A DNA stretch of 37,515 bases, from assembly GCA_002068325.1 (NCBI GenBank), contig MVZH01000012.1, forward strand, positions 1 through 37,515, in the 5' to 3' direction. Positions 1 through 10,800 of the stretch are shown one piece after another (the stretch's first letter is position 1; the number at the start of each line of letters is the position of its first letter). The translations under genes were made by a program, and so were the position numbers. Below the pieces are notes generated by a model. It did no database searches. It was not told the origin of the DNA and was given only the letters and a program-made list of their open reading frames with translations. Source of the DNA: Lentisphaerae bacterium ADurb.BinA184 (lineage in GTDB: Bacteria; Verrucomicrobiota; Lentisphaeria; Oligosphaerales; MVZH01).

Positions 1-33
1 CCGCCGGTAATGCCGGGAAGCGTTGACTCGTGA

Positions 34-61
34 CCGATAACCGGTAACCGATAACTGATAA
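34..61. repeat. Degenerate 7-bp tandem repeat upstream of tsaD
   Basis: Four adjacent heptamers, CCGATAA, CCGGTAA, CCGATAA and CTGATAA, lie just before the tsaD start. Copies differ by one or two bases while the 7-bp phase is kept. The same period with other consensus sequences appears in three other spacers of this window. Function is unknown. Confidence 0.75.
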
Positions 62-89
62 CCGCTCACCAGGGACCGGCCCCTCTCCT

Positions 90-1199
90 GTGAACGTCCT
101 CGGCATCGAAACCAGTTGCGACGAAACGGCCGCCGCCGTCGTGGCGGACGGACGGCACGTCCTGTCCAGCGTCGTCTCCTCGCAGATCGCCGCCCACGCC
201 GGTTATGGCGGGGTCGTGCCCGAGCTGGCCGCCCGTGAACACCTGCGCAACCTCGGGCCCGTCGTCGCTGCGGCCCTCCGCGAAAGCCGGCTGGGGGCCT
301 GCGACATGGACGCCGTGGCCGTCACCTGCCGCCCCGGGCTGATCCCGGCCCTGCTCGTCGGCGTCGCCTATGCCAAGGGAATCGCCGCCGCCGGCAGCCT
401 CCCCCTGGTCGGCATCGACCACTTCCTCGGGCACCTCTACAGCTGCTTTCTCGCCGAACCCCAGCTGCTCGACGACAGCGCCTGGTACCCCCTCGTCGCC
501 GCCGTCGTCTCCGGCGGCCACACCGCCCTGCTGACCGTGCAGGCCGACGGCACCACCCGCATCGTCGGCCAGACCCTCGACGACGCCGCCGGCGAGGCCT
601 TCGACAAAGGCGCCCGGATCCTCAACCTCGGCTATCCCGGCGGCCCGCTCATCGAACGCTTGGCCAGGCAGGGCGACCCCGCCGGCCACCGCTTCCCCCG
701 CGCCCTTACCGGGTGCGGCGGCAAGCCGGTGCGCGGCGAGGACCGCTTCAACTTCAGTTTCAGCGGCCTCAAGACCGCGCTGCTCTACGCGGTCGGCACC
801 ACGCCGCCGTCCGGACAGCCCCTCCACGACCTCGCCGCCGCCTACCAGGCCGCGATCATCGATGTCCTGGTCCGCAAGACCTTTGATGCGGCCGCGCACG
901 TCTCCGCGCGCGCCGTGCTCGTCTGCGGCGGCGTGGCCTGCAACGCGGCCCTGCGCACGGCCATGAACGAGCGCGCCGGCGAGGCCAAGGTACGCCTGGT
1001 GATCGCACCGGCCAAGTACTGCACCGACAATGCGGTCATGATCGCCGGCGCCGGCTACCACTACGTACGCACCGGCCGTTGCGACGGCATGGAGACACGC
1101 GTCAGCGCCCGGCTCGACCCCGCCTTTGGCGTCCTGCCCTTCGCCGCCGGGGCCTGGGTGCAGGCGTCGGGCGAAGACTCCGCGGCCGACGCGAACTGA
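90..1199 (+). CDS. tsaD: tRNA N6-adenosine threonylcarbamoyltransferase TsaD
   Basis: TsaD transfers the threonylcarbamoyl group from threonylcarbamoyl-AMP to A37 of tRNAs that read ANN codons, working in the cytoplasm with TsaB and TsaE. The 369-aa protein is slightly longer than usual (about 340). It begins with the ATPase-fold motif GIETSCDET (residues 5-13) and carries metal-binding H111 and H115 (HFLGH), SGGHT (141-145), the DDAAGEAFDK block (164-173), FSFSGLKTA (222-230), GGVACN (280-285) and CTDNAVMIA with metal ligand D313. The start is GTG at 90, placed directly before the universally conserved amino terminus; no good ribosome binding site is visible, only CAGGGA about 14 bases upstream. 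The last ~15 residues look like a non-conserved tail. It is flanked on both sides by 7-bp tandem repeats and is followed by a tRNA gene on the same strand. tsaB and tsaE are not in the window. Confidence 0.97.
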   Translation: MNVLGIETSCDETAAAVVADGRHVLSSVVSSQIAAHAGYGGVVPELAAREHLRNLGPVVAAALRESRLGACDMDAVAVTCRPGLIPALLVGVAYAKGIAAAGSLPLVGIDHFLGHLYSCFLAEPQLLDDSAWYPLVAAVVSGGHTALLTVQADGTTRIVGQTLDDAAGEAFDKGARILNLGYPGGPLIERLARQGDPAGHRFPRALTGCGGKPVRGEDRFNFSFSGLKTALLYAVGTTPPSGQPLHDLAAAYQAAIIDVLVRKTFDAAAHVSARAVLVCGGVACNAALRTAMNERAGEAKVRLVIAPAKYCTDNAVMIAGAGYHYVRTGRCDGMETRVSARLDPAFGVLPFAAGAWVQASGEDSAADAN

Positions 1200-1223
1200 C
1201 CCCGACGGCTCCGCCAGCCCTGC

Positions 1224-1272
1224 GCCGAACGCCGAACGCCGAACGCCGAACGCTGAACGCAGAACGCAGAAC
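1224..1272. repeat. Degenerate 7-bp tandem repeat downstream of tsaD
   Basis: Seven consecutive heptamers: four exact GCCGAAC, then GCTGAAC and two GCAGAAC. They lie 24 bases after the tsaD stop. The graded change along the array suggests stepwise duplication and drift. The consensus differs from the tract at 34-61 but the period is the same. The rest of the spacer up to the tRNA shows no clear gene or promoter. Confidence 0.85.
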
Positions 1273-1374
1273 GGCGAAGTCAGGCAGGCGGGGTGATGAT
1301 GGGAAGAATGCGAGGCCGGGACGGCGGTCAGGCTTGCGCTTGCCGGGAAAGCGGGCAAAGTACCTTCCGCTGTC

Positions 1375-1457
1375 GCCCGGGTGGCGGAACGGCAGACGCG
1401 GCAGACTTAAAATTTGCCGGCCGATAGGCCATGAGGGTTCGACTCCCTCCCCGGGCA
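1375..1457 (+). tRNA. tRNA-Leu (anticodon UAA)
   Basis: A complete class II tRNA fold can be drawn. The acceptor stem is GCCCGGG (1375-1381) with CCCGGGC (1450-1456), followed by discriminator A1457. The anticodon stem GCAGA/TTTGC (one G-T pair) closes loop CTTAAAA (1406-1412) with anticodon TAA at 1408-1410. A long variable arm GGCC-GATA-GGCC identifies a leucine-type tRNA. The T stem is GAGGG/CCCTC with loop TTCGACT (1438-1444). The 3' CCA is not encoded (ACCC follows), so CCA must be added enzymatically. It decodes UUA and UUG. It sits between convergent tsaD and the - strand DUF116 gene. Confidence 0.96.
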
Positions 1458-1534
1458 CCCCTCCAATTTCCCGCCCAAGACGTGGCGGGGACGCCAGTGC
1501 CCGCCGCGGCTGCGCCTCGGCCCGTCCCAGGCCC

Positions 1535-1996
1535 TTACGTCCGTTCCCCGTCGTTGGCGGCCAGGCCGAGGAACCAGCGCACGGCCTTTTCGACATCGGC
1601 CACCTCGACCGTGGTGTTCACGCACGGGCCTTCCGGCTGTCGGTTGCCGACGGCCAGGGTGGCCTTGGGAAGGACGGCGCGCAGGCCGGCCAGAAGCTCT
1701 TTGCCGCAGGCGACCGCGACGATCGCGCGGATGTCCGACCCGCGCGCCGCCGCTACGGCCCGCCGCCCGCCGCTGACCAGTTCGACGCGAATCCCGTACC
1801 GGTCCCGCAGCTCCAAGATGGCGGCGACGGCGCAGCGTCCGCACCGCCCGCAACTCTCGATGTCGGCGCGGATGTTGCGCTCACAAGTTTTCTTCTGCAG
1901 GCAGTGCGGAACCAGAAGCAACAGTTGTTCCGGACGCACGCGCGGTCTCCGCAGCCGTGTGACCAGGTTGTTCAGCCGAATCAGGGACTGTCGCAT
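1535..1996 (-). CDS. DUF116 family cysteine-motif protein
   Basis: This 153-aa protein matches the DUF116 family, whose function is not established to my knowledge. Family hallmarks visible are PHCLQ with C32, C38, the cluster C49-x2-C52-x2-C55 (CGRCGRC), a second cysteine block near C97 (VAVACGKEL), and the NRQPEGPCVNT segment with C125. The cysteine pattern suggests metal or Fe-S binding, which is inference. The open frame extends to 2143, but I place the start at ATG 1996. It has an AGGAGG ribosome binding site 9 bases upstream, and conserved sequence begins there; the 49 residues further upstream are arginine-rich and low in complexity. It follows the PDZ lipoprotein gene by 67 bases on the same strand and converges on the tRNA gene. 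No terminator with a T-run is apparent in 1458-1534. Confidence 0.88.
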   Translation of the reverse strand: MRQSLIRLNNLVTRLRRPRVRPEQLLLLVPHCLQKKTCERNIRADIESCGRCGRCAVAAILELRDRYGIRVELVSGGRRAVAAARGSDIRAIVAVACGKELLAGLRAVLPKATLAVGNRQPEGPCVNTTVEVADVEKAVRWFLGLAANDGERT

Positions 1997-2005
1997 CCGT
2001 CTGCG

Positions 2006-2011
2006 CCTCCT
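2006..2011 (-). promoter_or_regulatory. Ribosome binding site fixing the DUF116 start
   Basis: The - strand reads AGGAGG, 9 bases before ATG 1996. It supports the shorter start over the open frame that runs on to 2143. Confidence 0.8.
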
Positions 2012-2063
2012 GGCGTGCCGCGCGTTCTCCCCTGCCCACGTGCGCGCGGCGGTCACCGTAACC

Positions 2064-4490
2064 TCACCGCGGCACGGAATCAAGCGCCTCGTCGGTATCG
2101 CTGAACAGGCCGTGCAGGCCGCTGTCCTCGGGCTTCTTCTCATTGGGGCTGCCCGGGGTCAGCGTCTGGCCGTTGGGGCGGCCGCTTGAGTAGAAGTCGG
2201 TGCCGCCGCCGGCGTCCAGGAGCACGGACCAGCTCAGGCAGCCGGTGCGGTCGTAATGGTAGCTGTTGCCGATGGACTGTCCGTGTGAGGAGTTGGCGCC
2301 GGCCACGTAGCGGTCGTTGCCGGCGAGGTCAATGAGCCAGGCGATGCCCTGCATGGCGGCGCTGCCCTGGGCGAGGCCCTCGGCCTGGTAGGAATCGTTG
2401 CCCTGGCGGTCGAGAAGCAGGCCGACGGCGATGTCCCAGGCGCTGCCCTGGTCGGCGGCGCACATGGCCCAGTAGGTGTCGTCGCCGTGGTGGTCGATGA
2501 GGGCGCCTGCGGCCTGATGACAGCCGAAGCCTTGGGCGTAGCGGTTGCCGTAGTAGACGTCGTTGCCGCCGCGGTCGTCGAGGATGCCCAGTCCCCAGAA
2601 GTAGGCACCGCCCTGGCTGAATTCGCCGGCCTCGTAGCGGTCGTTGCCGCCGCGGTCGGCGAGGATGCCGATGCCGCCGGTGTCGTAGCCGCGCACGCCG
2701 AAGCCGACGCCCTGGCTGAGTCCGTAGTAGACTCCTGGGGTGCCGTAGGCCGAGGGGGTGGGGCCGTTGGCGCGGTAAAGGTCCTGTCCGCCGGCGTCGA
2801 AGAGCAACCCGAAGCCGCGCGGCCCGCCGATGCCTTCGCTGCTGTCCGCGGCCCAGTAGACGTCGTTGCCGCCGCCCAGGTCGAGCAGCGCGCCGGCCCC
2901 GTAGAAACCGGCCCCCAAGGACCATTTTTCGGCGCGGTACTCGTCGGCGCCGTCGGCGTCGAGCAGGAGGGCGGCACCCAACAGGGCGCTGCCGCAGGCG
3001 CGCAACTTGCCCTCGTAGCGGTCGTTGCCGGCGCGGTCGTTGAGCAGCGACAGCCCCATGCAGGCGGCGCCGGGGCCGCCCGCCTCAGCGCCCTCGTAGC
3101 GGTCATCGCCGGCGAAGTCTACAATCACCTGCACCTCGGGCTGGGCCTCCGACGTCCACGTGTAGCGATCGTCGCCGCCGGCATCGATCACACCGGCCAG
3201 CTGCGACATGTCGTAGCGATTGGCGCCGGAGCCGCCGTAGACCAGCCAGCCGCCGGGCGTCTCCAGCACCGCCAGGACGTCGCCCTCGACGGCTTTCCAT
3301 ACCTCGCCGGGAGGGCGGGGCAGAAGCGGCGCGTCCGCGGGGGCCATGGCCCCCCGGCCGGCCAGCGCAGTCAGCTTGGCGGCGCCGGCCAGCAACGCGT
3401 CGAAATCAACCCGCATGCTCGCGCGCAGGCTGCGGATGAAGTCCGGGTTCTCCGCATCGTATGTCTCGAGGCTGTCCATATACCGGCTCAGGGACTCGGC
3501 GACCGTCCGCCGCTCGCCGGGGGCGATGCCGCCGAGGGCCTTCTCGAGGGACTGCCTTGCCGCCGTCATGTGCACGGCCATCGCCGCCAGCGCCGGCGCG
3601 GGCTGGCTCAGGTCGGCCTTGGCCGGAAGCGCGGGCGCGGTCGAGGCGTCGAGGTTGGCGGCGGCCAGCAGGCAGAAGGCCTCCGGCTCGGAGGCCAGCC
3701 GGGCGAGGGGGTCGGTGGTGAGGCGGCAGACTTCGCTCAGCCGGCACGGGTGCTGGAAGGCGAACTCGACCCGCGACAGGGCATGGAAGCCGCCCTTGTC
3801 CCGCCGGGTCTCCTCGAAGAGCGCCAGCAGTTTGCCGACGGGTTCCTCCTGGCCTTTCGCGCGGTTGGCGGCAAGCAGATAGTCCTCCAGCGGGCCGGGT
3901 TTCTCGGCGAGTTTTGCGAGGTCCGCAAATCCGGGGCCGTTGCGGGCGGGGGTCGGTTCGTCGAGGGGGCCTGTCCACTCGGTGCGGTTGGCCAGGATCA
4001 GCTCGACCGTTTCTTCGCGGAGCGTCTGTCCGGCGGTGGGGACCGCGGTGTCGGCCGGGCCGTCGGTCCTCCCCACCGTCAAGAGCAGTTTGTCGCCGGG
4101 GGCGGATTGCCGCACGAGCGTCTTGAACTCCTCGGCCCGCAGGGGATGGCCGTTGACCGCGACGAGCACGTCGCCGCGTTTGAGGTGGGGCGAGTGGAAG
4201 CCGTCGCCGCGCAGGGGGCCGGGGTAGACCCAGCCGACCACGGTGCGGCCGCTGGCGGCATCGTCGCGCAGGCTGAGTCCGGCGTAGGCTTGCCCGACGA
4301 CTTGCCCGGCGGCCTGGGCGGCGGTCTCCGGCTCGGACGCAGGCCCGGCGGTCGGCACGGGCGGGCGTTCGCCGAGGTGGGCGCAGCCGGCCACGGCGGC
4401 GGCGGTCAGCGCGGCGGCGGCGAGGCGCAGCACGGCCGCGGGGCCGCGGCGCCTCTCTCCATCTGCCCGGCGGGTGTTTGTGGCTGTCAT
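2064..4490 (-). CDS. PDZ lipoprotein with C-terminal GxDxY repeats
   Basis: The 808-aa protein begins with an arginine-rich segment, a hydrophobic stretch and lipobox VAGC (C36), so it should be a lipoprotein. A PDZ-like domain follows at about residues 66-142 (segment LKRGDVLVAVNGHPL). The middle (about 150-430) is alpha-rich and unrecognised. The last third (about 435-770) holds some twelve repeats of 20-35 residues, each with a core such as GDDRY, GNDRY, GNDVY, GADEY or GTDFY, often preceded by LLxDxxG. The repeats resemble acidic turn or beta-roll repeats and may bind calcium; this is inference. Start ATG 4490 has AAGGAGG 8 bases upstream, although the frame stays open to 4829 inside zwf. 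It follows zwf by 79 bases and precedes the DUF116 gene. A role in the cell envelope is likely, but substrate and partner are unknown. Confidence 0.85.
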   Translation of the reverse strand: MTATNTRRADGERRRGPAAVLRLAAAALTAAAVAGCAHLGERPPVPTAGPASEPETAAQAAGQVVGQAYAGLSLRDDAASGRTVVGWVYPGPLRGDGFHSPHLKRGDVLVAVNGHPLRAEEFKTLVRQSAPGDKLLLTVGRTDGPADTAVPTAGQTLREETVELILANRTEWTGPLDEPTPARNGPGFADLAKLAEKPGPLEDYLLAANRAKGQEEPVGKLLALFEETRRDKGGFHALSRVEFAFQHPCRLSEVCRLTTDPLARLASEPEAFCLLAAANLDASTAPALPAKADLSQPAPALAAMAVHMTAARQSLEKALGGIAPGERRTVAESLSRYMDSLETYDAENPDFIRSLRASMRVDFDALLAGAAKLTALAGRGAMAPADAPLLPRPPGEVWKAVEGDVLAVLETPGGWLVYGGSGANRYDMSQLAGVIDAGGDDRYTWTSEAQPEVQVIVDFAGDDRYEGAEAGGPGAACMGLSLLNDRAGNDRYEGKLRACGSALLGAALLLDADGADEYRAEKWSLGAGFYGAGALLDLGGGNDVYWAADSSEGIGGPRGFGLLFDAGGQDLYRANGPTPSAYGTPGVYYGLSQGVGFGVRGYDTGGIGILADRGGNDRYEAGEFSQGGAYFWGLGILDDRGGNDVYYGNRYAQGFGCHQAAGALIDHHGDDTYWAMCAADQGSAWDIAVGLLLDRQGNDSYQAEGLAQGSAAMQGIAWLIDLAGNDRYVAGANSSHGQSIGNSYHYDRTGCLSWSVLLDAGGGTDFYSSGRPNGQTLTPGSPNEKKPEDSGLHGLFSDTDEALDSVPR

Positions 4491-4498
4491 CTCAGGAG

Positions 4499-4505
4499 CC
4501 TCCTT
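4499..4505 (-). promoter_or_regulatory. Ribosome binding site fixing the PDZ lipoprotein start
   Basis: The - strand reads AAGGAGG, 8 bases before ATG 4490. This, and the signal peptide that begins there, excludes the 113-codon upstream extension that overlaps zwf. Confidence 0.82.
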
Positions 4506-4569
4506 GGTGGGGTGGCGGACGTTGTGCGGGCGGGTTGGCGGACACGGCCTGCGGCCCGCGCCGCCGGCC

Positions 4570-6120
<1,551 letters not shown>

Positions 6121-6223
6121 GGTGTCACGTCCTGACTTGCGGCGGTCGCCCCATCGGGGTGCCGGGGGCAGGTTGGCGTCCGGATTCCTCTCGCCCCGGC
6201 GGGCCCCCGCCCCTTCGCGTGCG

Positions 6224-7234
6224 TCACGCCTCCTGCCGCGGCGCGAGGTCTTCGAGCATCTGCCGCAGGGTCTTCATCAGGCCTCCGGTGCGGTGGTGTT
6301 CGAGCGCCGAGATGGCGAGAACCTTGGTTCGGCCCACGTGCTTGCGCAGGCGTTTCAGGTTCTCGGCGGCCTCGGGCAGGTCCATCTTGTTGGCGACGAT
6401 CACGGACGGCTTGGCGGTCAGCCCTTCCTTGTACAGTTCCAGTTCGCGGCGGAGCGCGTCGAGGTCGTCCCAGGGCAGGCGGTTGTCAACGCCGGCGGTG
6501 TCGAGGACGTAGACCAGGATCCGGCAGCGCTCGATGTGGCGGAGGAAATCGTGCCCGAGTCCGACGTTGCGGTGGGCGCCGTCCATGAGGCCGGGGATGT
6601 CGGCCACGGTGAAGCGGTAGAAGTCCGGGAAGGTGACCACACCGACGTTGGGGTGGCGCGTGGTGAACGGGTAGGGGGCGGTCTTGGGATGGGCGTCCGA
6701 GACGGCCGAGATCAGGGTGGACTTGCCGGCGTTCGGGTAGCCGACCAGCCCGACGTCGGCCACGGTCTTCAACTCCAGAAGCAGCTCGCGTTCCTCGCCG
6801 GGTTCGCCGGGGCCGGCGATGTGCGGGGCACGGTTCTCCGGGGTGCGGAAACGGGTGTTGCCGGCGCCGCCGCGCCCGCCGCGGGCGGCGGCGAACTCCT
6901 GCCCGTCGGCGCTCAAGTCGGCCAGCACCTCGCCGCTCGAAGCGTCGCGCACCACCGTGCCGACCGGAACGCGCACCACACAGTCGGCGCCCCGCACGCC
7001 ATGGCAGTCCTTGCCCAGGCCGTGCTGACCACGCCTGCCCTCGTGGTGGGGCATGTAGTACAGCTCGACGAAGCTCTGCTCGTGCACCGTCGCGCGCAGG
7101 ATCACGCTGCCGCCGTCGCCGCCGTCGCCGCCGTTGGGGCCGCCCCGGGGCACATACTTCTCGCGGCGGAAGCTGACGCAGCCCTTGCCGCCGTCTCCGC
7201 CCTTGACCTTGATGGTGGTGCGGTCAATGAACAT
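6224..7234 (-). CDS. obgE: GTPase Obg (ribosome assembly)
   Basis: Obg is a cytoplasmic GTPase needed for large ribosomal subunit maturation. The 336-aa protein has the glycine-rich Obg fold (residues about 2-158, with repeated GGxGG turns). The G domain follows, with P-loop GYPNAGKS (165-172), switch region TTRHPN, G3 DIPG (212-215), G4 NKMD (282-285) and G5 SAL. There is no carboxy-terminal OCT extension, as in many Gram-negative Obg proteins. The frame is open to TTG 7279, but I choose ATG 7234 because [16 protein letters not shown] is the conserved family start. No good ribosome binding site is seen before it. A hairpin plus T-run ends only 7 bases upstream, so expression may depend on readthrough from rpmA. 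Confidence 0.96.
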   Translation of the reverse strand: MFIDRTTIKVKGGDGGKGCVSFRREKYVPRGGPNGGDGGDGGSVILRATVHEQSFVELYYMPHHEGRRGQHGLGKDCHGVRGADCVVRVPVGTVVRDASSGEVLADLSADGQEFAAARGGRGGAGNTRFRTPENRAPHIAGPGEPGEERELLLELKTVADVGLVGYPNAGKSTLISAVSDAHPKTAPYPFTTRHPNVGVVTFPDFYRFTVADIPGLMDGAHRNVGLGHDFLRHIERCRILVYVLDTAGVDNRLPWDDLDALRRELELYKEGLTAKPSVIVANKMDLPEAAENLKRLRKHVGRTKVLAISALEHHRTGGLMKTLRQMLEDLAPRQEA

Positions 7235-7240
7235 GACACG

Positions 7241-7267
7241 AAAAGACTCGGCGGGGCGGCCGAGTCT
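7241..7267 (-). terminator. Intrinsic terminator or attenuator between rpmA and obgE
   Basis: On the - strand, arms GACTCGGC and GCCGAGTC (9 pairs when the outer A-T pair is counted) enclose a 6-base loop and are followed by TTTT. It lies after the rpmA stop (7310) and before the obgE ATG (7234). It would reduce obgE transcription relative to rpmA. If obgE instead started at TTG 7279, the hairpin would be inside coding sequence. Confidence 0.6.
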
Positions 7268-7309
7268 CTCCTGGGACAACCGTTGGCGAAGCGGCCCGGC
7301 CTGGCGGGT

Positions 7310-7573
7310 CTACGCCTTGGTCGGGGTCTCGACCGGATTGACCCGCACCCAGCGGGCCTCCCGGTTGTACTCGACGACGCCGTCGCAGGCGGCAAACAGC
7401 GTGAAGTCACGCCCAAGCTTGACGTTGCGGCCCGGATGGAACTTGGTGCCGCACTGCCGCACGAGGATGCTGCCGGCCGTCACATGCTGGCCGCCACCAA
7501 CCTTGATCCCGCGATACTTGGGATTGCTGTCACGGTTGTTGCGGCTGCTGGACTGACCCTTCTTATGTGCCAT
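7310..7573 (-). CDS. rpmA: 50S ribosomal protein bL27
   Basis: bL27 is a large-subunit protein whose amino terminus reaches the peptidyl-transferase centre. The 87-aa sequence is full length and typical: it starts [16 protein letters not shown] and contains [31 protein letters not shown] and a variant of the G-V-V-x-Y motif. There is no long cleavable leader as found in Firmicutes. Start ATG 7573 has GGGAGG 6 bases upstream. obgE follows after a hairpin terminator, the usual rpmA-obgE order. The usual first gene of this cluster, rplU (bL21), is absent: the 227 bases upstream hold no open frame for it before the PEP-CTERM gene at 7801. A candidate promoter lies 64 bases upstream. Confidence 0.97.
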   Translation of the reverse strand: MAHKKGQSSSRNNRDSNPKYRGIKVGGGQHVTAGSILVRQCGTKFHPGRNVKLGRDFTLFAACDGVVEYNREARWVRVNPVETPTKA

Positions 7574-7636
7574 GACACGCCTCCCGGCGCCATCGCGCCG
7601 TGTTCAATGCGCCAATGCCTGCAATGCGAAAACCGT

Positions 7637-7664
7637 ACTATAGCCGCGGAATCCTGCCCTGCAA
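7637..7664 (-). promoter_or_regulatory. Candidate sigma-70 promoter for rpmA
   Basis: The - strand reads TTGCAG, 16 bases, then TATAGT (-10, five of six consensus bases). The -35 box is weak. It is the best promoter-like pair in the 227-base spacer upstream of rpmA and fits rpmA as the first gene of its unit here. Confidence 0.42.
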
Positions 7665-7707
7665 GCCCGGCCGCGAGCCGGCGTCGTCCGCGGTTGCCAG
7701 GGCGGAT

Positions 7708-7738
7708 CCGGCGGGCCCGTGGAGGGCGGCCCCGCCGG
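7708..7738 (-). terminator. Possible GC hairpin terminator after the 7801-15012 gene
   Basis: Perfect 8-bp arms CCGGCGGG and CCCGCCGG enclose 15 bases, about 60 bases past the stop of the 2403-aa PEP-CTERM gene and before the rpmA promoter. There is no T-run, so termination is only a possibility. Confidence 0.3.
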
Positions 7739-7800
7739 GAAACTGACGGTTCGGTGGCCTCAGGACGTTGCCCGTGACACGGCCCGCGGAGACTGCCTGC

Positions 7801-10800
7801 CTACCGCCGCCGCGGCCTCCGCACACCGGCCACCCCCGCCAGCGCCAGCAGCACCAGCGACGCCGGCTCGGGGATGACGGCGCCGCTGTAGCTGAAGACG
7901 GTCAGATAGCCGCCGGCTGCGAACTCCGCATTGGCGACCGTGCCCAGGGTGAAACTGGCCAGCGGGTCGGTCAGCGGACTGTAGGTGACGCCGTTGTAGG
8001 TGACGGAGCCGCCGGCGTCCTCGTAGTAGACATCGAGCACGGCGTCCTCCAGGCTGGCCAGGGGATCGCCGGCGTCGGTGTAGAAGCCGCCGTACAGCTC
8101 ATCGCCGTCCAGGAGCGAGGCGAAAAGGGCGGCTTCGAGATACAGCGAGATGGTGTTATCACCATCGAGGGCCGACATGAACGGCGTACTCGCGTCAGTC
8201 AGGCGGAAGACGTCGTTCTCGACTTCGGCCCAGTTGGGCTCGCCGTTCTTCATCGTGAACTCGAAGTTGTAGTCCAGCCCGCCCGTGGGATCGGCCTGCA
8301 CGGCGGTCAGCAGCCCCAGATCGTTGCCGGGATCCACCGAGCCAGCCCCGTCGATCACGGACCCGATGGTGCCGATTCCGCCCAGGCGGGCCCCGGCCAG
8401 GACTGCCAGGGCCACGTCGCCGAGGGTGCCGTCCACTTGGAGCAGCCCGCCGCCGACGGTCAGGGAGGCCCCCTGGGCGGTGAACGAGGTGTCGCCCGAG
8501 AAGATGACGGTGCCGGTGCCGCTGGCGTTGACGGTGACGGCGGGGGCCGAGAACTCGACGTCCGGCAGGGTCAGGCTATCGGTCGGGTTGGTGGCATCGA
8601 TGTTGGTTCCGGCCAGCCGGAGGATGGGTCCGCCGAGCAGCACCGCCGTGGTGCCGGTGCCTACCACATCGCCGTTGAAGGTCACGCTGGTGGCGCCGCT
8701 GAGGGTGAAGTTGGTGCCCGCCCCGCCCAGGGTGAGCGTGCCGAAATGGTTGTCGCCGGTGGGCAGAGCCAGCTCGCCAGTGGCCGTGACGGTGACAGCC
8801 GTGGTCGGCATGTTCACGGGGCCCGCGACCGACCCACCGTGGAAGAAGCGGTCGCCCGGGATGTCGGCGAACGAGGTGCCGCCGGTGGGATCCCACTCGA
8901 CATAGAGCCCGTGGCCGCCGCCTCCCTGGGTGAAGCGGACGATGATCTCGTGGTAGCCTTCGTTGAGGGAAAGCTGGCTGGATTGCCGGCGGGTGACGCC
9001 CTGGTCATAGCGATTCTGGACGATGGCGTCGTTGTAGTTGGGGTTGTCGGACGTCGGGTCGAGCCAGAAGGCGCTGCGGTCGTCACTGGATGTGGCAAAC
9101 CGGTAGGTGCCGTCGCTCGGAATGTAAACGAGACCGCGGTACTCGACGGCATAGGTGGTGCGATAGTCTGTGGGGTAAGGTGGGGCACTCAAGCCACCGT
9201 TGCTCGCCCATTCCTGGCTGTCGTTCAGATTCCAGTGGATGGCGTTGGTCATGTGGCTGAGGCCGCTGTTCAGGCCCCCAAGTCCCGGCGTGCTGTGGTC
9301 TGGGGTGACGCTGGGACTGGTCAGGCTGTAGGGGGTGCCCTCCAAGTTCTGTAGCCCCCCGGCGTCGGTCGTCCAGGCCCGCACATCGAGACCGGCTACA
9401 TAGCCGTCGACCTGCTGCGTCAGGGTGACCTTGCCGCCGGCGGTGTTGAGCAGGATGCCGGTGGCGGCATTGGCCAGGTCGTCGCCCCGGATGCCGAAGC
9501 CACCGGCCGGGCCGGTGTAGGCGGCGGCGAAGTCGCCTGTTCCGGGCTTGATGGTGAGGGTGTTGGTGACTGTCAGGTAGGTGCCGTTGGTGTCGACGGC
9601 GGCACCCGTGCCGCCGCCGGTCAGGGTGGCGGTGCCGACGGTGGCCCCGGCATAGGTGTCGATCGTGCCCGTCGAGGCGGCGATGGTGCCGATGGTGCCG
9701 TCATGGAGGGCCAGGGCGGCCCCGGTGGCGAGGGTGGCCGTGGCCACCGTCGAGTCGCCGTCGATGCTGGCCGAGCCGCCATTGACGGCCAGGCTGGTGA
9801 GGGTGCCGCCGTTGTTGTAGTTGAAGGTGCCCGAAGGCACTGACACCGGGCTGCTCAGCGTCGCGCCGACATTGACATTGACCGTGCCGGAGTAGCCGGA
9901 CTCGAGGGTCAGGGCGCCGATGCTGCCGCCAGCCGCCGTCAGGTTGGCGCTGCCGGAGAGGGTTACGGCCGTCAGAGTTGGCGCGGCACCGGCCTCGACC
10001 GTCGTTGTGCCGCCCGTGACGTTGAGGGCGGCAATCATGCCGGTAGCCCCAGCCGCAATCCGCGTCGTCCCACTCGAACTGACCGTCGGGATGCCGATGA
10101 CGCCGCCCAGGCTGGCGGTGCCGGTAACCGTCAGATGCGAGGCACTCAGCCCGGCCGCTGTGGCGGTCAGGGTTCCGCTTGGGTTGACGGTGACCGTGGT
10201 GGTGGTGGTCAGGGGAGCGCCAGCCTGCAAGGTCAGCGAGTGCGAGTTGGCACTGCTGTCACCCAGGACCAGGGAATTGATGGTACGGGGGGCTGCCGAC
10301 CCCGTGACGGCGGCATCGGCTGCGGGGGCGATGACCACGTCGGTGGTCGAGCTGGGCGTGGAAGTCGAGGCCGTCACGCCCGTCAGCATGACCTTCTTGT
10401 TGACTGTGTCATAGAAGATCGATCCACCGCCCCATCCCTGCTGGTCCCAGTTGGCACCGTCGTCCCAGTTGCCCGTGCCATCCGTCCAGTTCGAGGCCGT
10501 GCCTGCCGACGTCTGCGAGTAGTCAATGGTCCAGGCGGCATTGTTCAGCAGGCTGCCCGTGTATTCGATGACCGCCCATGAGGCTGGCGGGGGCGTGTTG
10601 TCCAAGTTGGTGAGTTGGAGTGTCGGGGTGCCGTTGACCGTCAAGTCGCCGTTGACCAGGATGCGGTCGGTTCCGGTGGCCGAGACCTCCCACTTGTAGA
10701 TGCTGGCCCCATTGAAGGTCAAGGCGTCGACCGTCACATCACCGGCATTGCCGCCCGGACTGAAGATGGCACCCGAGGCGACGGTGGCCGCCGTTGTGGT

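Noticed and set aside
1224..1272. Heptamer repeats as a CRISPR array
   Set aside because: Units are only 7 bp with no spacers, and no cas gene is present.
66..1358. 430-codon - strand frame opposite tsaD
   Set aside because: tsaD on the + strand carries every family motif. The opposite frame is Gly/Ala-rich and runs through the heptamer repeat, which gives artificial periodic residues.
1997..2143. Amino-terminal extension of the DUF116 protein
   Set aside because: The 49 extra residues are arginine-rich without family similarity, and a good AGGAGG site lies before the internal ATG 1996.
6198..6211. GC hairpin after obgE as a terminator
   Set aside because: A six-base stem with a two-base loop is sterically poor, and no T-run follows on the - strand.
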